Counted from the stretch's first letter, positions 23,502 to 36,318 are shown. The stretch is 64,000 nt of DNA from Mesodorylaimus sp. YZB2_4 (GCA_030248295.1 JASANH010000661.1:186001-250000), one strand, 5' to 3'. Notes: generated by a model from the sequence alone, not told the origin. Translations and numbers: made by a program.

Positions 23502-24947
23502 TCACAATCTAATTACCTCGTCGCGTCCAAAACACGTGATTGCATCCGCTGGTGTTGTTACAAGCTCGATGCCTTGAGGTCGTGCATTTTCATTGACTCC
23601 TGGTCGAGGATTGGAGTCGAATCGATTGCGAAATTGACGTCCACAACGACCATAACAAACACACCCGCTTACCAGTGAGAACAGTTCTCGTCTGAATAAT
23701 TTGTTCATAATCATGTACAAAAGGCAAACGAAACTGCGTTCAATCACCGTGCATACGTTTGAGAATACCTTCGATGCTTGGTGTCCATATAGGATGAATT
23801 TGAAGTACCATAATCTTTCTGATAAGGGTAGTCGTGTGTCAGCCACCTTCGTGCGTAGGATGGTGGTCGGTGGGTGCAGAAGTTGGAGGAGTCGACGAGC
23901 CTCACTAGCCCCGACCTGAACAAAAGCCAGGACAAGCACGGCGGTCATCAACAGGAACAGTGCTCGTTCGCAGCGCTTTCTTTTCCGTATGCCATTTGAT
24001 CGATCAGGAGACATGCTGGCATCACGAAATCGATCTAAATTGGGGGCCAGCAACTCGGCACCTTCCAAAGATAGATTGCTGCTGTGGCGTTTAATTCGTT
24101 GAATGCCTTCGCGGCGTCGTTGACGTCGGATGATGCCCACTATGACTCCCAAGGTGAGAAGGGAGAGAGCGATTGGGTATGCCATGCGCGCTACTCTATT
24201 ATAAATCTCTTTCACGTTCTTAGCCACCTGGAATGCGTAACTAATATTTTCCCGTTTCGTCCAATGATACACGATGCTATCATTCCAACACGGCATATCC
24301 ATCAATTGGTCATCCGATCGACCCAGAATGTACGCTGATACAGTGCCTTGCACGAATGGAGACCACGAGTGCACCACGCACGACAAGAATGCAACAAATG
24401 CTGTAACACTCCAGGCCATCTTTGGTTTGTTCCAACGTTGGAAACCCGTAGCCGATATCAAGGCCATGAATCGATCCAACGCGATCACTAGCGTAGTATA
24501 GTCGATCATATACCCGCATACACTCGTCACACCCGGGTTCAAAGTACCAGAAAAGAATGCACCGAACCAATATCGAAATACATATTGACGGCATCCAACC
24601 GACAGCCAATGGTCGACGGCCAAGTTCATGAAAAAATTACAGCAAAATAATAAATCAGCCGCGACCAAGGCGCGATGATAAACGAAGGAAGGAGTGCACA
24701 TTTTAGTGCTTCGCCAAAATGTGATCAAAGCGAGCAAATTTCCAATTAGTCCCACGGCTAATACTGCTTTCTCCAATGGTTGATAAACTGCTAGTAAACG
24801 CATCCAGAACACATTAAACGATAAGAGTTCATCGATGAAAACGTCAGTTTCATTTTGCGGTGCTTCCATGTCGACTTCAGCGAAGTACATACTCGAAGCC
24901 ATGCCAAGAAGTCCACTGAGGACGATCGAACTTGCAATGAGCAACAT
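23502..24947 (-). CDS. Class A GPCR, paralogue 2, single exon
   Basis: 481 aa without introns. The N-terminus is hydrophobic (MLLIASSIVLSGLLGMASSM) and could be a cleaved signal. TM1/TM2 carry VGLIGNLLALITF and STKMCTPSFVYHRALVAADL. TM3 ends VIALDRFMALI. Extracellular loop 2 has MPCWNDSIVYHW, matching KPCWNESVVYQW in paralogue 1. TM6 has LFLLMTAVLVLAFVQVGASE, and the TM7 region has IERSFVCLLYMIMNKLFRRE. The strong match to the gene at 19475-20944 across the whole length indicates local duplication. Coupling and ligand are unknown. Confidence 0.88.
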   Translation of the reverse strand: MLLIASSIVLSGLLGMASSMYFAEVDMEAPQNETDVFIDELLSFNVFWMRLLAVYQPLEKAVLAVGLIGNLLALITFWRSTKMCTPSFVYHRALVAADLLFCCNFFMNLAVDHWLSVGCRQYVFRYWFGAFFSGTLNPGVTSVCGYMIDYTTLVIALDRFMALISATGFQRWNKPKMAWSVTAFVAFLSCVVHSWSPFVQGTVSAYILGRSDDQLMDMPCWNDSIVYHWTKRENISYAFQVAKNVKEIYNRVARMAYPIALSLLTLGVIVGIIRRQRRREGIQRIKRHSSNLSLEGAELLAPNLDRFRDASMSPDRSNGIRKRKRCERALFLLMTAVLVLAFVQVGASEARRLLQLLHPPTTILRTKVADTRLPLSERLWYFKFILYGHQASKVFSNVCTVIERSFVCLLYMIMNKLFRRELFSLVSGCVCYGRCGRQFRNRFDSNPRPGVNENARPQGIELVTTPADAITCFGRDEVIRL

Positions 24948-27900
24948 AGTTCCGATGTCTCACTACTCTTTCACACCAGAAAGTAAAAACGAGGTCTTGT
25001 GTCGTGCAACCGTGCTTCTAGGATTTCAGACTGAGAAAAACTTCACTCCACGTTTGGCTTCACAAAATGGAGCGCTGGCACGCAACCATTCTTCTCACTT
25101 TTCCGTCCGCCCTTCATTAGATCGGATCTTTTCATGAAGACCAAGCTCGTCGTATGAATTAATCAGAATGATAAGACGCGCATTCGTTGATCCAGCTTTT
25201 TCTGGCCAAGTTCAATCGCTCAAATGAATCTCCTAAAATAAAGTTAAGAACAAGTGAATTAGGGCTCGTGGATTTCGTTTTAGGCCCTGGTCAATTATAC
25301 GTATCCGCTGACGTACAGTATGTATATTTAGAGGCAGACTGCGCGGAATGATAAGATGCCGCACGGAGTGTCAAACCACTCCTACAAGCAACAGCAAGAC
25401 ACACGCTTGGCTTACTGATCTCGCTCGCGAGTCAACAAGCCTACTCCGTCGGACAAGCCCATTGCACTGACACGTAGCATATAGGTTTTAAAGCAATAAC
25501 TAGTTTCCACTTCTCATTAGGCTCGTCACTAGCTGATGGATCTGCAAGGATGGTACGAGTCAAAAGGGACGATACGGAGCCAAAACAGAATAGAATTACG
25601 AAAACAGCCTGTGGATGCCGGTATTATGGGAACACCGCGGGGCATTGGTACCGAACAAGTGACTCTGAATTAGACTTTCGATTAGGCCTGTTCCGGGTTC
25701 CATGACCGTCTGCACTGCCAAAGAGGAGAGCGAATCGAAATTGCTTATCAGAATAATAAGGCTATCCTAGTTTGAATGATGGCTCAGCAGCCCTATGCCG
25801 CCCCTTCTTAGCAAGAGTGCCCGTAAAAGTGAAGCATACTTGGTGATGAAAAGATCGTGCAAGGGCGTCTAACTATGGACCATATGAAAAGAGAAGCCTA
25901 GCTTGGACGAGAGAATCAAATATCTGTCATAGTATCCATCGTCACGGAAAAAAGGATGAGAAACCTTGTTGCCTAACTTAAAGGAGCAAGTAGACGGCTG
26001 CACCGGTTTATATATGGCTAACACGTGCTGATTGGACAATGCAACTGGGCCAAATCCAATTTTCATCAATATGTTGCGACCAAACAAGGGACAGGATGTT
26101 TCTGCGCGGTAATCCCCGTTTCTTTGATTCTGTTAAAGTTTGGCCTTAACAGGACCCCGGCAATGCACACTATAGCGCCCCATCAAAGGCAGCCTATGAA
26201 TGGTAAGAGTGGCAAACAAGTCTCGACCCCCCTATGTGTGCACCGAGCCGAGAAATAGCAAAAGACATGCATGACCCAAGCAGGTACTAAAACATTCAAT
26301 CACTTTTAAAGCACTGGATGAAAAGAATCAACTAGTGGTTACGTGCCGAACAGCGAGTGACCATCTTCCGAAAAGATGGAACGGAATGTTCTTCACGCCA
26401 ACATCATTTTTTGTACCAATAATACTCCTTCTATTTTTGTCCCTTACTTCCTCATTTATGTTTACCTTCTTAGGTCCTAGTCGAGGAAGGGGTCTGGATT
26501 CTAAGGCCACATGCTATCAACCGCCATTAGTGAACAAGAATTCGCGCAAAATGCCATTTTTAAGAGTCAGTAATGCACTAGGCGACCGACCTCGGTGCTT
26601 TTAATGAGATTCTCCTTGAGTGCATCCACTAACATATAAGACCAATGAGACCTCTCAACAAAAGGGTCCAGGAGCAGTTGATTTGGGGACAAAATGTTTG
26701 GCTGTTTGGCACAAGATTGGGATATAACTACATACTGTAACATTGAGCAGGCATGACCCAAATTAGCGTGCGTGTCTTATCTAGCACATCTTGCTCAGAT
26801 GTAATGTCAGCTTACCTAGACGATGCTTACAGCAATCCCGGTTATAAACTTATTGTGCAAAGTCGATTCGAAAGGAGATCAAACGTAAATCCGACAGACC
26901 TATACTTCGTCTGTTTCACACAAGCAATGACTTACGGCGCTCAATGACGGATAGCTGTGAGAATGACCAGTAATTTGTCACCACACTTCCATCGATTTCT
27001 CGAGTTTGTACATCTTGTGCTACATAGTTTCTGTGCTCGTACTGAGTCAATAGATCCTAATTTCCTTAAAACATCTGCATCTGCGTGCAATGTCTTGTTT
27101 TTGCAATAGATCATCCATTTGCTTCATTCCTTTTTTTGAGAATCAAGAATAGGCTTCTCTTAAAAAGGCAGCCAACCCATCAGCTGCTTTGAATGTTACT
27201 ATGCTTTTTGCCTGATAAGAGGACCAATGCCAAATTTTGGTGGCCATGTATGCATTTTCGTATGCATAGTACACAAAGGCCTAAAAAGAAGGTTATTTGC
27301 AACTGAAACAGGCAATCAGTCTTTGGTTTCCATATAGGGTTTCTATTTTAGCTGAGCTCATGAATAATGCCTCTGACGAAACAAAAACTGGAAGCCATCT
27401 GATCAAAGTCCAAGATTTTCAAAAGCATAAAAACCTGTAAAATACGCTTACAAATCTCTCCTGAACTTGCTTTAAATCATTTTAAAACGTGTTTTGCCCA
27501 TCTTCTATTGGTTTATGAGGCTAGAATTTCGATCCATGTCCACCAATCTAGCGGGTCGAAATCACGGTCCCTGAATAGCCATCTCTTATCTCGCCTCGTC
27601 TGAGCTCGGCGGACGACTCCTCTGAGAAGGCTTTTGCGGAGTGGCACGCGGATCAATGAACCGTAAAAGAAAACCCTCTTTGCAACCTGATGTCTTTATT
27701 CCCCATGCAGCATTTGTTTCAAGAATCAACCCAAGCCCGGGACCTATTTAACTAAGAATGATAGGGGCCTTACGCCACAGAGCGTATAACCAAATCGATG
27801 GGCGAAAATTGAACTAGAGGATTCTCATTTCCCGTTTTGTCTTGAATACTAAAGAAGAAAGTTTTTAGTCCCCACTCTTTGTATATGTTCGAGAGAGTGA

Positions 27901-28077
27901 CGCCAGCTCTATCCGCCTAGTTTTGGCTTCGTGAAAAATAGCTTCCAGTTTTTGAAATTGTTTTCTTTATTGGATCCGTCCTTCAAGCATGTGCCCTCTG
28001 CTTTGTCCAGTTTTTTGGTTCTGCATCAATTTTCAATGTCTCAGTTGGCATCTGCTCGAGAAGGTTGAATCCTCGCT
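24948..28077. other. No gene seen
   Basis: A 3.1-kb interval between GPCR paralogue 2 and the acetylcholine-receptor-type gene, AT-rich toward its end. It presumably holds their promoters. Open frames are short and without motifs. TACWGTA words occur at about 25315 and 26734. Confidence 0.45.
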
Positions 28078-30733
28078 ATGAACCTTATGCTGACCGCTCT
28101 TCTGCTTCTTATGGCATGCGCCTTGACCAAGTCAGAGCAGTCTGGTGAATCGGCATTGTATAAGACGCTACTGGAAGGTTACGAGAAGCTGGAACGGCCC
28201 GTTGACAATTACACAGACGCAGTTGAAGTCAGACTGAAAATAGAACTACAGCAAATCATTGACATAGTAAGAATTTAATTAGAAAATGTTATCACTTGTT
28301 TAGGACCCGTGATTTTCCAGGATGAGAAAAACCAAATCATGGAAATGAATGTTTGGCTTCATTATGTAAGTCAATTAGTTTTTTTAAAGACGATGTTTGT
28401 ATCCATTTAAGAATATGTTTGTATCCTATTTGAAATTCGAGGGATCGAGCATTAGGCGCATCAAACTAGTTTTCTAAGGAAAACTGGTTCAGATTATGCT
28501 CACACTCGTGATCAGACGAAATTGATTCTCATGATTCCGCATCTAGGGCTTTGAACGAAAGACTGATCCACGCAAATGCAAGTCTCATGCAAGCATAAGA
28601 CAAATTCAAGCTTTGCAGAACTGGTTCGATAAGCGACTGATCTGGGATCCTGCAGGATTCGATAATGTGGCCGATATCCGCTTGCCACCAGATCGAATTT
28701 GGAAACCTGATGTTCTTCTTTTCAACAGGTAGGTTTAACAGGATTTGTGCGGGATGCCAAGCTACAAGAACTTGCATTTCAGTGTCGATGATAGTTTCGA
28801 CAGCACATACCCAAGTAATATGTTAGTGTACAACACGGGCTACATAGATTGGATCCCTCCAGCAATCACTCGAAGTAGTTGCAGTTTGACGATCACATGG
28901 TTTCCATTCGATGAACAGGAATGTTACTTGAAGGTCGGTCAGTGAGTGCAGTAAGCAAGCACAACGGGCCATGCCTGTTCTTCTTTTTTTCCGTAGTTTG
29001 GTTCGTGGTCCTACACTAAAGACAAAATCGCGTTGGTCAGTGATGGAACCGATATTAGCGAGTACAGATTGGTACTCAATGGAGAATGGACCCTCATAGG
29101 TGAGTCAGATTTGTGCTGGCTGCCAAGTCGAGTCTGCTGCAGTTTCATGGTCCCAGTAAGAATAAGGAAATGCGCTTACAGGAAGTGGGTGCAGGCCGTC
29201 TTAAACTCACAATCAGCCTGAAAAATTCCATCAACTGTTTGGGTCAAAGACAATAGTCAGTAGCTAGCTCAATCACCTGATCCATGGTATTAGTATCAGT
29301 CTTAGATATTTATGCGAAGGTTCTCCTGAGATAGGTAAAGGCTTCACTCCAGTCCACTTTGCCTGAACACTAGTAATCTCAAGGACGCGAGTTCGATTCC
29401 CACCCAGGGCACAAGTTTCTTGTTGTTTTTTTGCTACGCTCAAGCGGGTAGAATCTAAAAGAGAAGGAATTAAAAAATACTGTAATTGGACCATGTTAAG
29501 AAAGCAAGAGCTGTGGATATGCGTAATTTTGCTTCTTTCAGATACGCCAGTCGAAGCCCAGGACGTTGACTATGGCGGGGCAGTTTATCGATATCTATAC
29601 TTCAAATTCCGACTACGCAGGCGTACACTGTACTTTGGATTTAATATGATCACACCCAGTTTACTTATAGCTATAATGAGCATATGGGGCTTCATGCTCC
29701 CCGCCGAGTCAGGAGAAAAAATCACGTTAGGCAGGTTTTCAAGATTTCAAAAGGATTTCATATTTTTAAAAAGACATTTTTAGAAATGACCGTATTGTTA
29801 TCTATTTGCGTGTTCATGGGAATGGTGGCACAAGTGACTCCAATCACATCCGAATCGGTCCCACTACTCAGCATATTTTGTTTCTGCCACATGGTCGCAG
29901 TAACCGTGTCGATTGTTTTCAGTGTCCTGGTCCTGAATTTTTATTATCGCACACCACAAACCCATTCCATGTCCGACTGGGTACAAGACCTGTTAAATTT
30001 GCTCCCATAAAAGGCACGTTTCCTTCTCTTCTTTCAGACTCGAAGCATTCTCTTGAATTGGCTTCCATGGCTTCTCATGATGAAACGTCCCAATCACAAA
30101 CTGCAACCACCACCGCTGCTCGCTAAGAGGAGGGATTTATCAGACCCCGAATCTCTATGCTTAGAGGACTCCGAAATCTATCGAAATCGCTCGTTCTATC
30201 GTCGCGAAGATACACCACCTCCGAAGTATTCTTTCTTCGATCGCACACGGACAAAAACTATCACAGTACAAAGCGATAAGATGAACAATGCCAACGTTTA
30301 CTTCGATGACTCCAAGCCTTCCGAATTGTGCGACGAAATGTTCCTATCGGCAGAAAATTGCTTGGATATGGAAATAAGAATGGAAAAATGCCTGCGCGCA
30401 ATAGCCGACGATGGAAACCCTTCTTCCATTGCCATATTAGGACGTAGCGGCGGTTTTGCTTTGCAAGCCATGCTCTTGTCATTGCAACAAATACACAATG
30501 ATCTCAAATTCATTACTGAACATCAAAGTCGAGAAGATCAAAACGAAGATATTTTAAATGACTGGAAATTTGTAAGTTGGTCTTTTTATTCCTTGGATCA
30601 AATATACGTACTAGCTGGGTTTCATTTACAGGCTGCCATGGTCATCGATCGTTTATGCCTATATTTTTTCTCGTTATTTATTGTATGTGCTACATTCGGA
30701 GTCCTCTTTTCGGCCCCGCATCTCATGGCCTAA
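28078..30733 (+). CDS. Nicotinic acetylcholine receptor-type subunit (non-alpha, Cys-loop channel)
   Basis: Nine exons (28078-28266, 28321-28365, 28619-28728, 28783-28933, 28997-29099, 29542-29730, 29784-29980, 30038-30571, 30632-30733) give 539 aa. A signal peptide (LMLTALLLLMACALT) precedes the ligand-binding domain with WDPAGF and WKPDVLLFN. The Cys loop CSLTITWFPFDEQEC has the standard 13 residues between cysteines. M1-M3 contain GFNMITPSLLIAIMSIWGFM and MTVLLSICVFMGMV, and the last exon encodes M4. Exons 2 and 3 are 45 and 110 bp, sizes conserved in nAChR genes. Loop C lacks the vicinal Cys pair, so it is a non-alpha type. The Glu of GEKITLE is kept, favouring cation selectivity. The intron after 29730 appears to use a GC donor. 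Confidence 0.92.
29300..29420 (+). repeat. tRNA-like fragment inside a receptor intron
   Basis: Within the 442-bp intron 29100-29541 lies GAGTTCGATTCCC, a B-box-like sequence, preceded by GGTAAAGGC, which resembles part of an A box. The acceptor arms cannot be paired. It is probably a degraded tRNA-derived repeat. The other introns of this gene are mostly short, so an insertion would explain the large size of this one. Confidence 0.35.
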
Positions 30734-32256
30734 TTAGTTGAGCGTGACTAACTTCTGCTAATATGACATCCGATTGTCAATGCTTTGTGGCGTTGGACTG
30801 CATCTGTCATAATGACCTACATATTCTGCAGCTTACCCTTTTTATTGTTGTAATGAGTAGTGTAGTAAAACTACACCTACTTGTTTTTATCTTGTTTGTT
30901 TGCACAATTCTTTTCGCGCATGTTTGATTTGTTTTTCTTCTATTGGCCCAGTATTATCACATATACTGTCCTTCACTCACTACGGACTGAAGAAATCAAT
31001 GGTAAATTCTTTCTAAGAATACATGCTAACGGACAAGTAGACCTAATATTGGTACTTATTATCATGTTGACCCGGACACCTCTGCTTGAATTGATAACTT
31101 GCTTTGACGCATGGAGCTTTCAATTTAGACCTTTTACTTTGCTCTTGCTATATCGAAGACAGTAAGTGAATCAACAAAATCTGCTGCGAACTCCTCCTGA
31201 TTAAGTACCTATGAATGCAAATAGCTCTGCTCGGTTGGAGCCTTGGCTATTTTGAGAAAGTACTATTTTTGGACGGCTGTATAAGTGCGTGGCCCATCAG
31301 TACACATCCGTTTTCTCTGCAGCAGCCTTTTTATTTGCTCAGAGAATACATAATTGCTGTCCTCGTTCGTTCCTGTTTCTGCTCGGTGAAACAAACAACA
31401 GTTTTCGTAATTACTCTTTTATATGCCACAAAAACAATGAACTCTTGCGCAGACTTCAAATTATCCGGGATCATGCGTCACTGTCTAATCCTTAACGAAA
31501 GGCAGACAGATCATCATTGGCATAATCCAGTTAAGTATACGCCAAAAATAAGATTGCTGATCAGCCTAGTAAACACCGTGCAATTAAAGCTCTTGTCTGC
31601 TCATCACTTTACTTCTCGCCTCTGTCAAAGCAGATCATGGATTTCATTGAATGAGCAGTCGAAATATTAATCAAAAAGGTGATGGCTTGCATGTAATTTG
31701 TCCAGTGGAGGGCATGCACGTAGACTCGGTATTTTCTTTCTTATTTATGCTTTGGTATAGCTTTTTAAAAGCTGCTGAGGGGAAGAAGAGGTCAATCGCA
31801 TGAGACAGTTGCATGAGCAAAAGGGTTTTACATTAGTTCATGGAGGCGTTTTGACAAAACATGGCATCGAAACATGCCAGATTGGTCAGTTGCGAAATTA
31901 AGGAGCGTTCACTTGTGACCTCGTGAATGAGAATGGTAGCTAGGGTAGATAGTACATAGAGCCCCTTACTCGCGTGGAAATGTTCAGTCTGGCTTCAATT
32001 AGTGGAATGTTATTGATAAATTTGAGAATGTGAAGACTAACTAAATGTCACTGATGCATCGAGGATACAAAAACCTATTTGTAATCTGAAACTTTTCTAC
32101 ATAACTCTTATCAGGTCAGCAGCCTGGTCCATGGGAAATATGTTTACGAATGACGTCAAAAGGAAAAGGACATGATAAAATAAAGTGCAGAGGATATATT
32201 TTTAGCCTGTCCCTTATCTCCTCGCGTGCATAAGCTAATTTACGTTGCCGCATTTT
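30734..32256. other. No gene seen
   Basis: 3' flank of the receptor gene and 3' flank of GPCR paralogue 3, convergent. A 151-codon plus-strand frame (31215-31670) has no motif and no splice support and is judged a chance frame. Confidence 0.45.
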
Positions 32257-33945
32257 CTAACAAAGCCAGGTTTTCACCCAAAGATCGACATTGTGCGTAT
32301 CCTCGACCGGTGGCCGAAGGCAGTGTGCCTTGGAAATTAGTCGCTGTTGGAGATGGTGATGGCGTCGGTAAAAGCACTGGGGACGGCGATGGTGCGAGGG
32401 GCATGGACGACCGGGGCTCGATGGGCCCGCCTCGAGATCGACGTTCCGAGTTTTGACGTTGGCCAGAGAATAAGGGCAATAGCGGGCACACACAACGCAA
32501 AACACGCCATTTAGAGTCGATAGCATTTCTCGTCGGAATAAATTATTCATGGCGATGTATAAGAAACAGATGAAACTACGATCAATAGCTGTGCAAAAAT
32601 TGGCCAAAATTCTTGTTGCTTGATGACCATAGAGCAGAAATCGAAAATTAGCAATCCGTTCCTTCATGGGCACATGAGATGGGATTACTTTTCGCTTGAA
32701 CACCTCGTCAGGAGGAAACATGAGGGAGAGGATACGTCGGCTTTCACTGCTGGCCACTTGTAAAAAGGCCAAGAGTACAACGGAAATCATCAAATAAAAC
32801 AGTGCTCGTTCGCAGCGTTGCCTATGACGTAACGAGGGCGATGTCAGACGTTCGATCACTCCTCGATTATTCCCTTGTTGAGGCGCAAATAGATTTCCAT
32901 TTCCTAAAGCGAATGAGAATACGCTGCTTCTGACACTTCCACTTCGATCACTGCGTATAGACAAGGTCGAGATCTTGCGTGATACTGAAGTGGCCGAAGT
33001 CGTCGATCGTTTGATCAGGGACGCCGGCGTGGACACCGGATCAATACCTGCTGATGGTTCGGCCAAATTCGATTCTTTTCTTCTCTTTTGTCGTTTAGCA
33101 AAGCTTATTAGAACGCCTAAAGTCAATATACAAAGACAGATCGGATATCCGACTCGCACTGCGCCGTTGTAATAATCCTTAGCTCGAAGGGCCGCAGCGA
33201 ATGTGCGACTCACATTTTCTCGTTTTATCCAATGATAAACAACAGGCGGGTCGGTCCAACATGGCTTGGATATTATCGAAGTAGATGCATCTAATTCGTC
33301 GTTTATTCGAAACTCGACGATTGTGCCGTGTGAAAAATACGCCCAACAATGTAAGCATACTGATAGGAGACACGATACCATGGTCACAGCACAGGCCACA
33401 AGTCTCGTATTCCAATGACGATATCGTTCGAACAACCACAAAGCGAGGAATCTGTCCAAGGCGATGACAAGTGTCATGTACATGATGACATAGCCGCATA
33501 TGTGATTGATGGCTGGATTGACAGTACCCGTAAAATAGGCTCCGAACCAGTCGCGATAAAAGGTCATATTGCACGGAATGCTCAATGCGTTTCGGACAAG
33601 CATATGAACGAAATAAGTGATGCAGAATACCAAATCGGCACCCACGAGCACCCTGTGATAAATAAATGAGGGCGAATTCATTCTACGGCTTCGCAATAAA
33701 GTCAACAATGCTATCACATTGCCGATCAAACCTAATGCAATAACGCTAACCTCGATCGGTTGATATATGTGCAAGGCTCGATCCCAAAACGTTTTGAACA
33801 TAAGCCATTCGAAAACGAAGATCTCTATATTATTTGTATTGTTCGAATACTCCTCTTCTGTGCCATTGCTGTTGGATCTTGTTGAATCATCCGCACCTGA
33901 ATCACCATGCCCAAACTGTAGAGATGCGTCGGCGAAGGCTTCCAT
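32257..33945 (-). CDS. Class A GPCR, paralogue 3, single exon
   Basis: 562 aa, intronless, the longest of the three. The N-terminal tail is Asn/Ser-rich with likely N-glycosylation sites (SNSNGTEEEYSNNTNN). TM1/TM2 have LGLIGNVIALLTL and MNSPSFIYHRVLVGADLVF. TM3 ends VIALDRFLALW. The third loop is long and Ser-rich. TM6 has LFYLMISVVLLAFLQVASSE, and TM7 IDRSFICFLYIAMNNLFRRE. It is the most diverged of the trio and is separated from the others by the nAChR-type gene. Function as a neuropeptide-type receptor is inferred only from class. Confidence 0.88.
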   Translation of the reverse strand: MEAFADASLQFGHGDSGADDSTRSNSNGTEEEYSNNTNNIEIFVFEWLMFKTFWDRALHIYQPIEVSVIALGLIGNVIALLTLLRSRRMNSPSFIYHRVLVGADLVFCITYFVHMLVRNALSIPCNMTFYRDWFGAYFTGTVNPAINHICGYVIMYMTLVIALDRFLALWLFERYRHWNTRLVACAVTMVSCLLSVCLHCWAYFSHGTIVEFRINDELDASTSIISKPCWTDPPVVYHWIKRENVSRTFAAALRAKDYYNGAVRVGYPICLCILTLGVLISFAKRQKRRKESNLAEPSAGIDPVSTPASLIKRSTTSATSVSRKISTLSIRSDRSGSVRSSVFSFALGNGNLFAPQQGNNRGVIERLTSPSLRHRQRCERALFYLMISVVLLAFLQVASSESRRILSLMFPPDEVFKRKVIPSHVPMKERIANFRFLLYGHQATRILANFCTAIDRSFICFLYIAMNNLFRREMLSTLNGVFCVVCARYCPYSLANVKTRNVDLEAGPSSPGRPCPSHHRRPQCFYRRHHHLQQRLISKAHCLRPPVEDTHNVDLWVKTWLC

Positions 33946-36318
33946 CGCGTTGCAAGGCCTTTTCCTTAGGTAAACCTGAAAAGAAAATTAAAGTGCACAT
34001 CGTCGATGTGACCCTCGAGCGTTCAAGAAGATGAAGCTAGGCATCTCAACGAGAAGGCAAAGAAGCTGTGCATCTTCATAAAGAACTTCACTAGCAACTA
34101 TATGGCGACCTGACCCGCCATCGCCGCCGTCCCGTTGAAGAATGAACTCAAGCCTAGCGTTGGATCATCCCCACACGCGATTCACGTCAGTCCTGCGCAA
34201 TTTGTCCTTCCATGATATTGAAATGGAGACAGAAATCTGTCGTAGCTTAGGCGAGACGGAACAATCCTCCTGAAGATCGCATCATACAAATATGAATCGT
34301 GAAATTCTGCTGCTTCTTTTCGTCTTGGCCTCTATTTGGAGCAAACGAGCAGAGAAAGAAGCCAAGCGCGTAAAGCGGTCGTGCGGAAGCCACGCAAAAA
34401 CGACATTTATGCTTCCAGTGCTCGTATACCAACTTTATTTAGGAAGCATGACCCACGTTGCCAATTAGAAGGAAACTTGAAAACGCGGACCCTTTTTTAT
34501 ATAAAAAAGTACACACACGCGCCGACCAGATGCGCCCTAGCAAATATGAGTTCCGTGGTTGAAGGACGTACTTGGAAAGCGTTATCCTTGTCTGCGGACA
34601 GCCATCGATCGGCTGGTGTAAAGGGAGTACATCAGTCCTTCCTCCATGAGCAAACCCCTTTCCTGTTCAAACCTGTCGCAGAGACTACTAAAGAGGGAGG
34701 TGCAAAGTGCCATCTGGGAAACCAGATGACCTATGGCCTAAAGATACGGCCGTTTGGATCCTAATGGCCACACACACGGAAGATATTTGGCTGAAAAAGC
34801 CAAATTTATGTTTCTGAGAAGAGCTTTGCTTTGGGCAGCACCAGAAACAAAGAAACAAGTGCTCGATCACGGCTAATAATGGACAGAAGTGAAACATGAG
34901 AGAATGACCTCGATTCTATACGCAAAGCATGAGTCCAAAATTGAAATTGCAACAATGCCTGAGAGATTCTATTCTTCTGAGGACTCTCATTCGCCAGAAA
35001 AAAGGACATACCTTCTGAGGACCTATTGTGAGTGAGTGATGGCGAAAAAGAACAGAAAAACTAATTTTCTCCGAAGTCTCATGCAGACTAGTTTAATCAC
35101 AATCGATTGGCCAGAGGACGCTAAATCTGACCTTTGCTCAGGCTAAAGTATGTCATTGTTGCTCTAACATTCCCACCCCAGCACATGCCAGACAGTGATC
35201 AGGTAATGGAAGACTGTTTACTTCAGTCGATATTTCATAGAATGCAAAAAGGCAACAACAGGAGAGCCGCGTGCGAAAATAGGCAGACTAGTCCTGTAGT
35301 CTTGGGATACTCCTGAGAAAGTGGATCGGTCCTCTGACCGGCCCGCCTGACTGCTCGTCAGTCATCATCTACTCGTCGATCGGTGCGGTTGGGTCTATTC
35401 CCCCAGCTGCCCTTCCCCCCATAAGTGCTCTTCACTTGGTTGGTTGTACCAGCGTAGAGGTGTCCGCCTGTCGGCCTAATAAAGAGGTATCTATATTAGT
35501 GTCCGTTTAAGTAGGGACCGCGCAGGGTAGATTCGAACCTTAGTACGCGTGTAGGTCTTCCATCCCTATACCTGGGGAGGATACTACACACACAGCTGCA
35601 GATGACTCTGTACAAGGAAGCTCCTACTTGTAACTTGACGCGGGTAGCTAACCTAAAACCGCCGTCAATTTTTGTATACCAGCGCATACCCGTAGATGGA
35701 ACACAGTCACTTCGTTCTTCTGCCTCATCCTCGTTTGTTTACATACGAATCTAATTTATTAAATTTGCCCAGACAGAGCCTCTCGCGCTGATACTGCCCA
35801 GGAATAAGCAAGACGCCAGTTTTCCCGCGCTTAAAAACTCAAAAAATCGGCACACTTCTTTTGCCGATCCAGGAGAGAGCAACAGTGTTTTTAATTATTC
35901 AAGCACAGTGAATCTTCGTGTCATCTCCAATTGTTCGACCATTTTTTAAATCCGGAATGATTTACTGGATGAAGATTTCTCTGGCATCATCCAAGGTGCC
36001 TTTGTGATACATTAGAGGTTCTTTGGGGCAAAAGATAAATGCTGCTATGACAACGCTAATAAGAATAAAAAAAGAGCGTGGGTTTTTCAAAGAAATGATT
36101 ATCTCCCATTTGGTCTTGGCTGGATATGTGGGATTTCAGAAAGGTTTTTATCTACCTATGCCCCTGCTCTTCTGAAGCTACTTTGAAACGGAAATCTGGG
36201 AAATTAAAAATAATTTTCCAATAAGTAAAGAGCCTCATTCCATAAAAAGGAAGTTTCTTGGGGTGTTGCAAAAACAAACGAAAAATGACATTCCAAATAA
36301 GATAACGAAGGGGCACAG
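33946..36318. other. No gene seen
   Basis: Intergenic. The plus-strand frame at 34336-34764 (142 codons) and several shorter ones have no recognisable motif. AT-rich toward 36000-36300. Confidence 0.45.

Noticed and set aside
29731-29783. Extension of the receptor exon through this stretch
   Set aside because: The read-through frame ends in a stop before M2 and inserts non-conserved residues between M1 and M2.
31215-31670. 151-codon plus-strand frame downstream of the receptor gene
   Set aside because: No motif, no splice partners, composition like random translation of AT-rich 3' flank.
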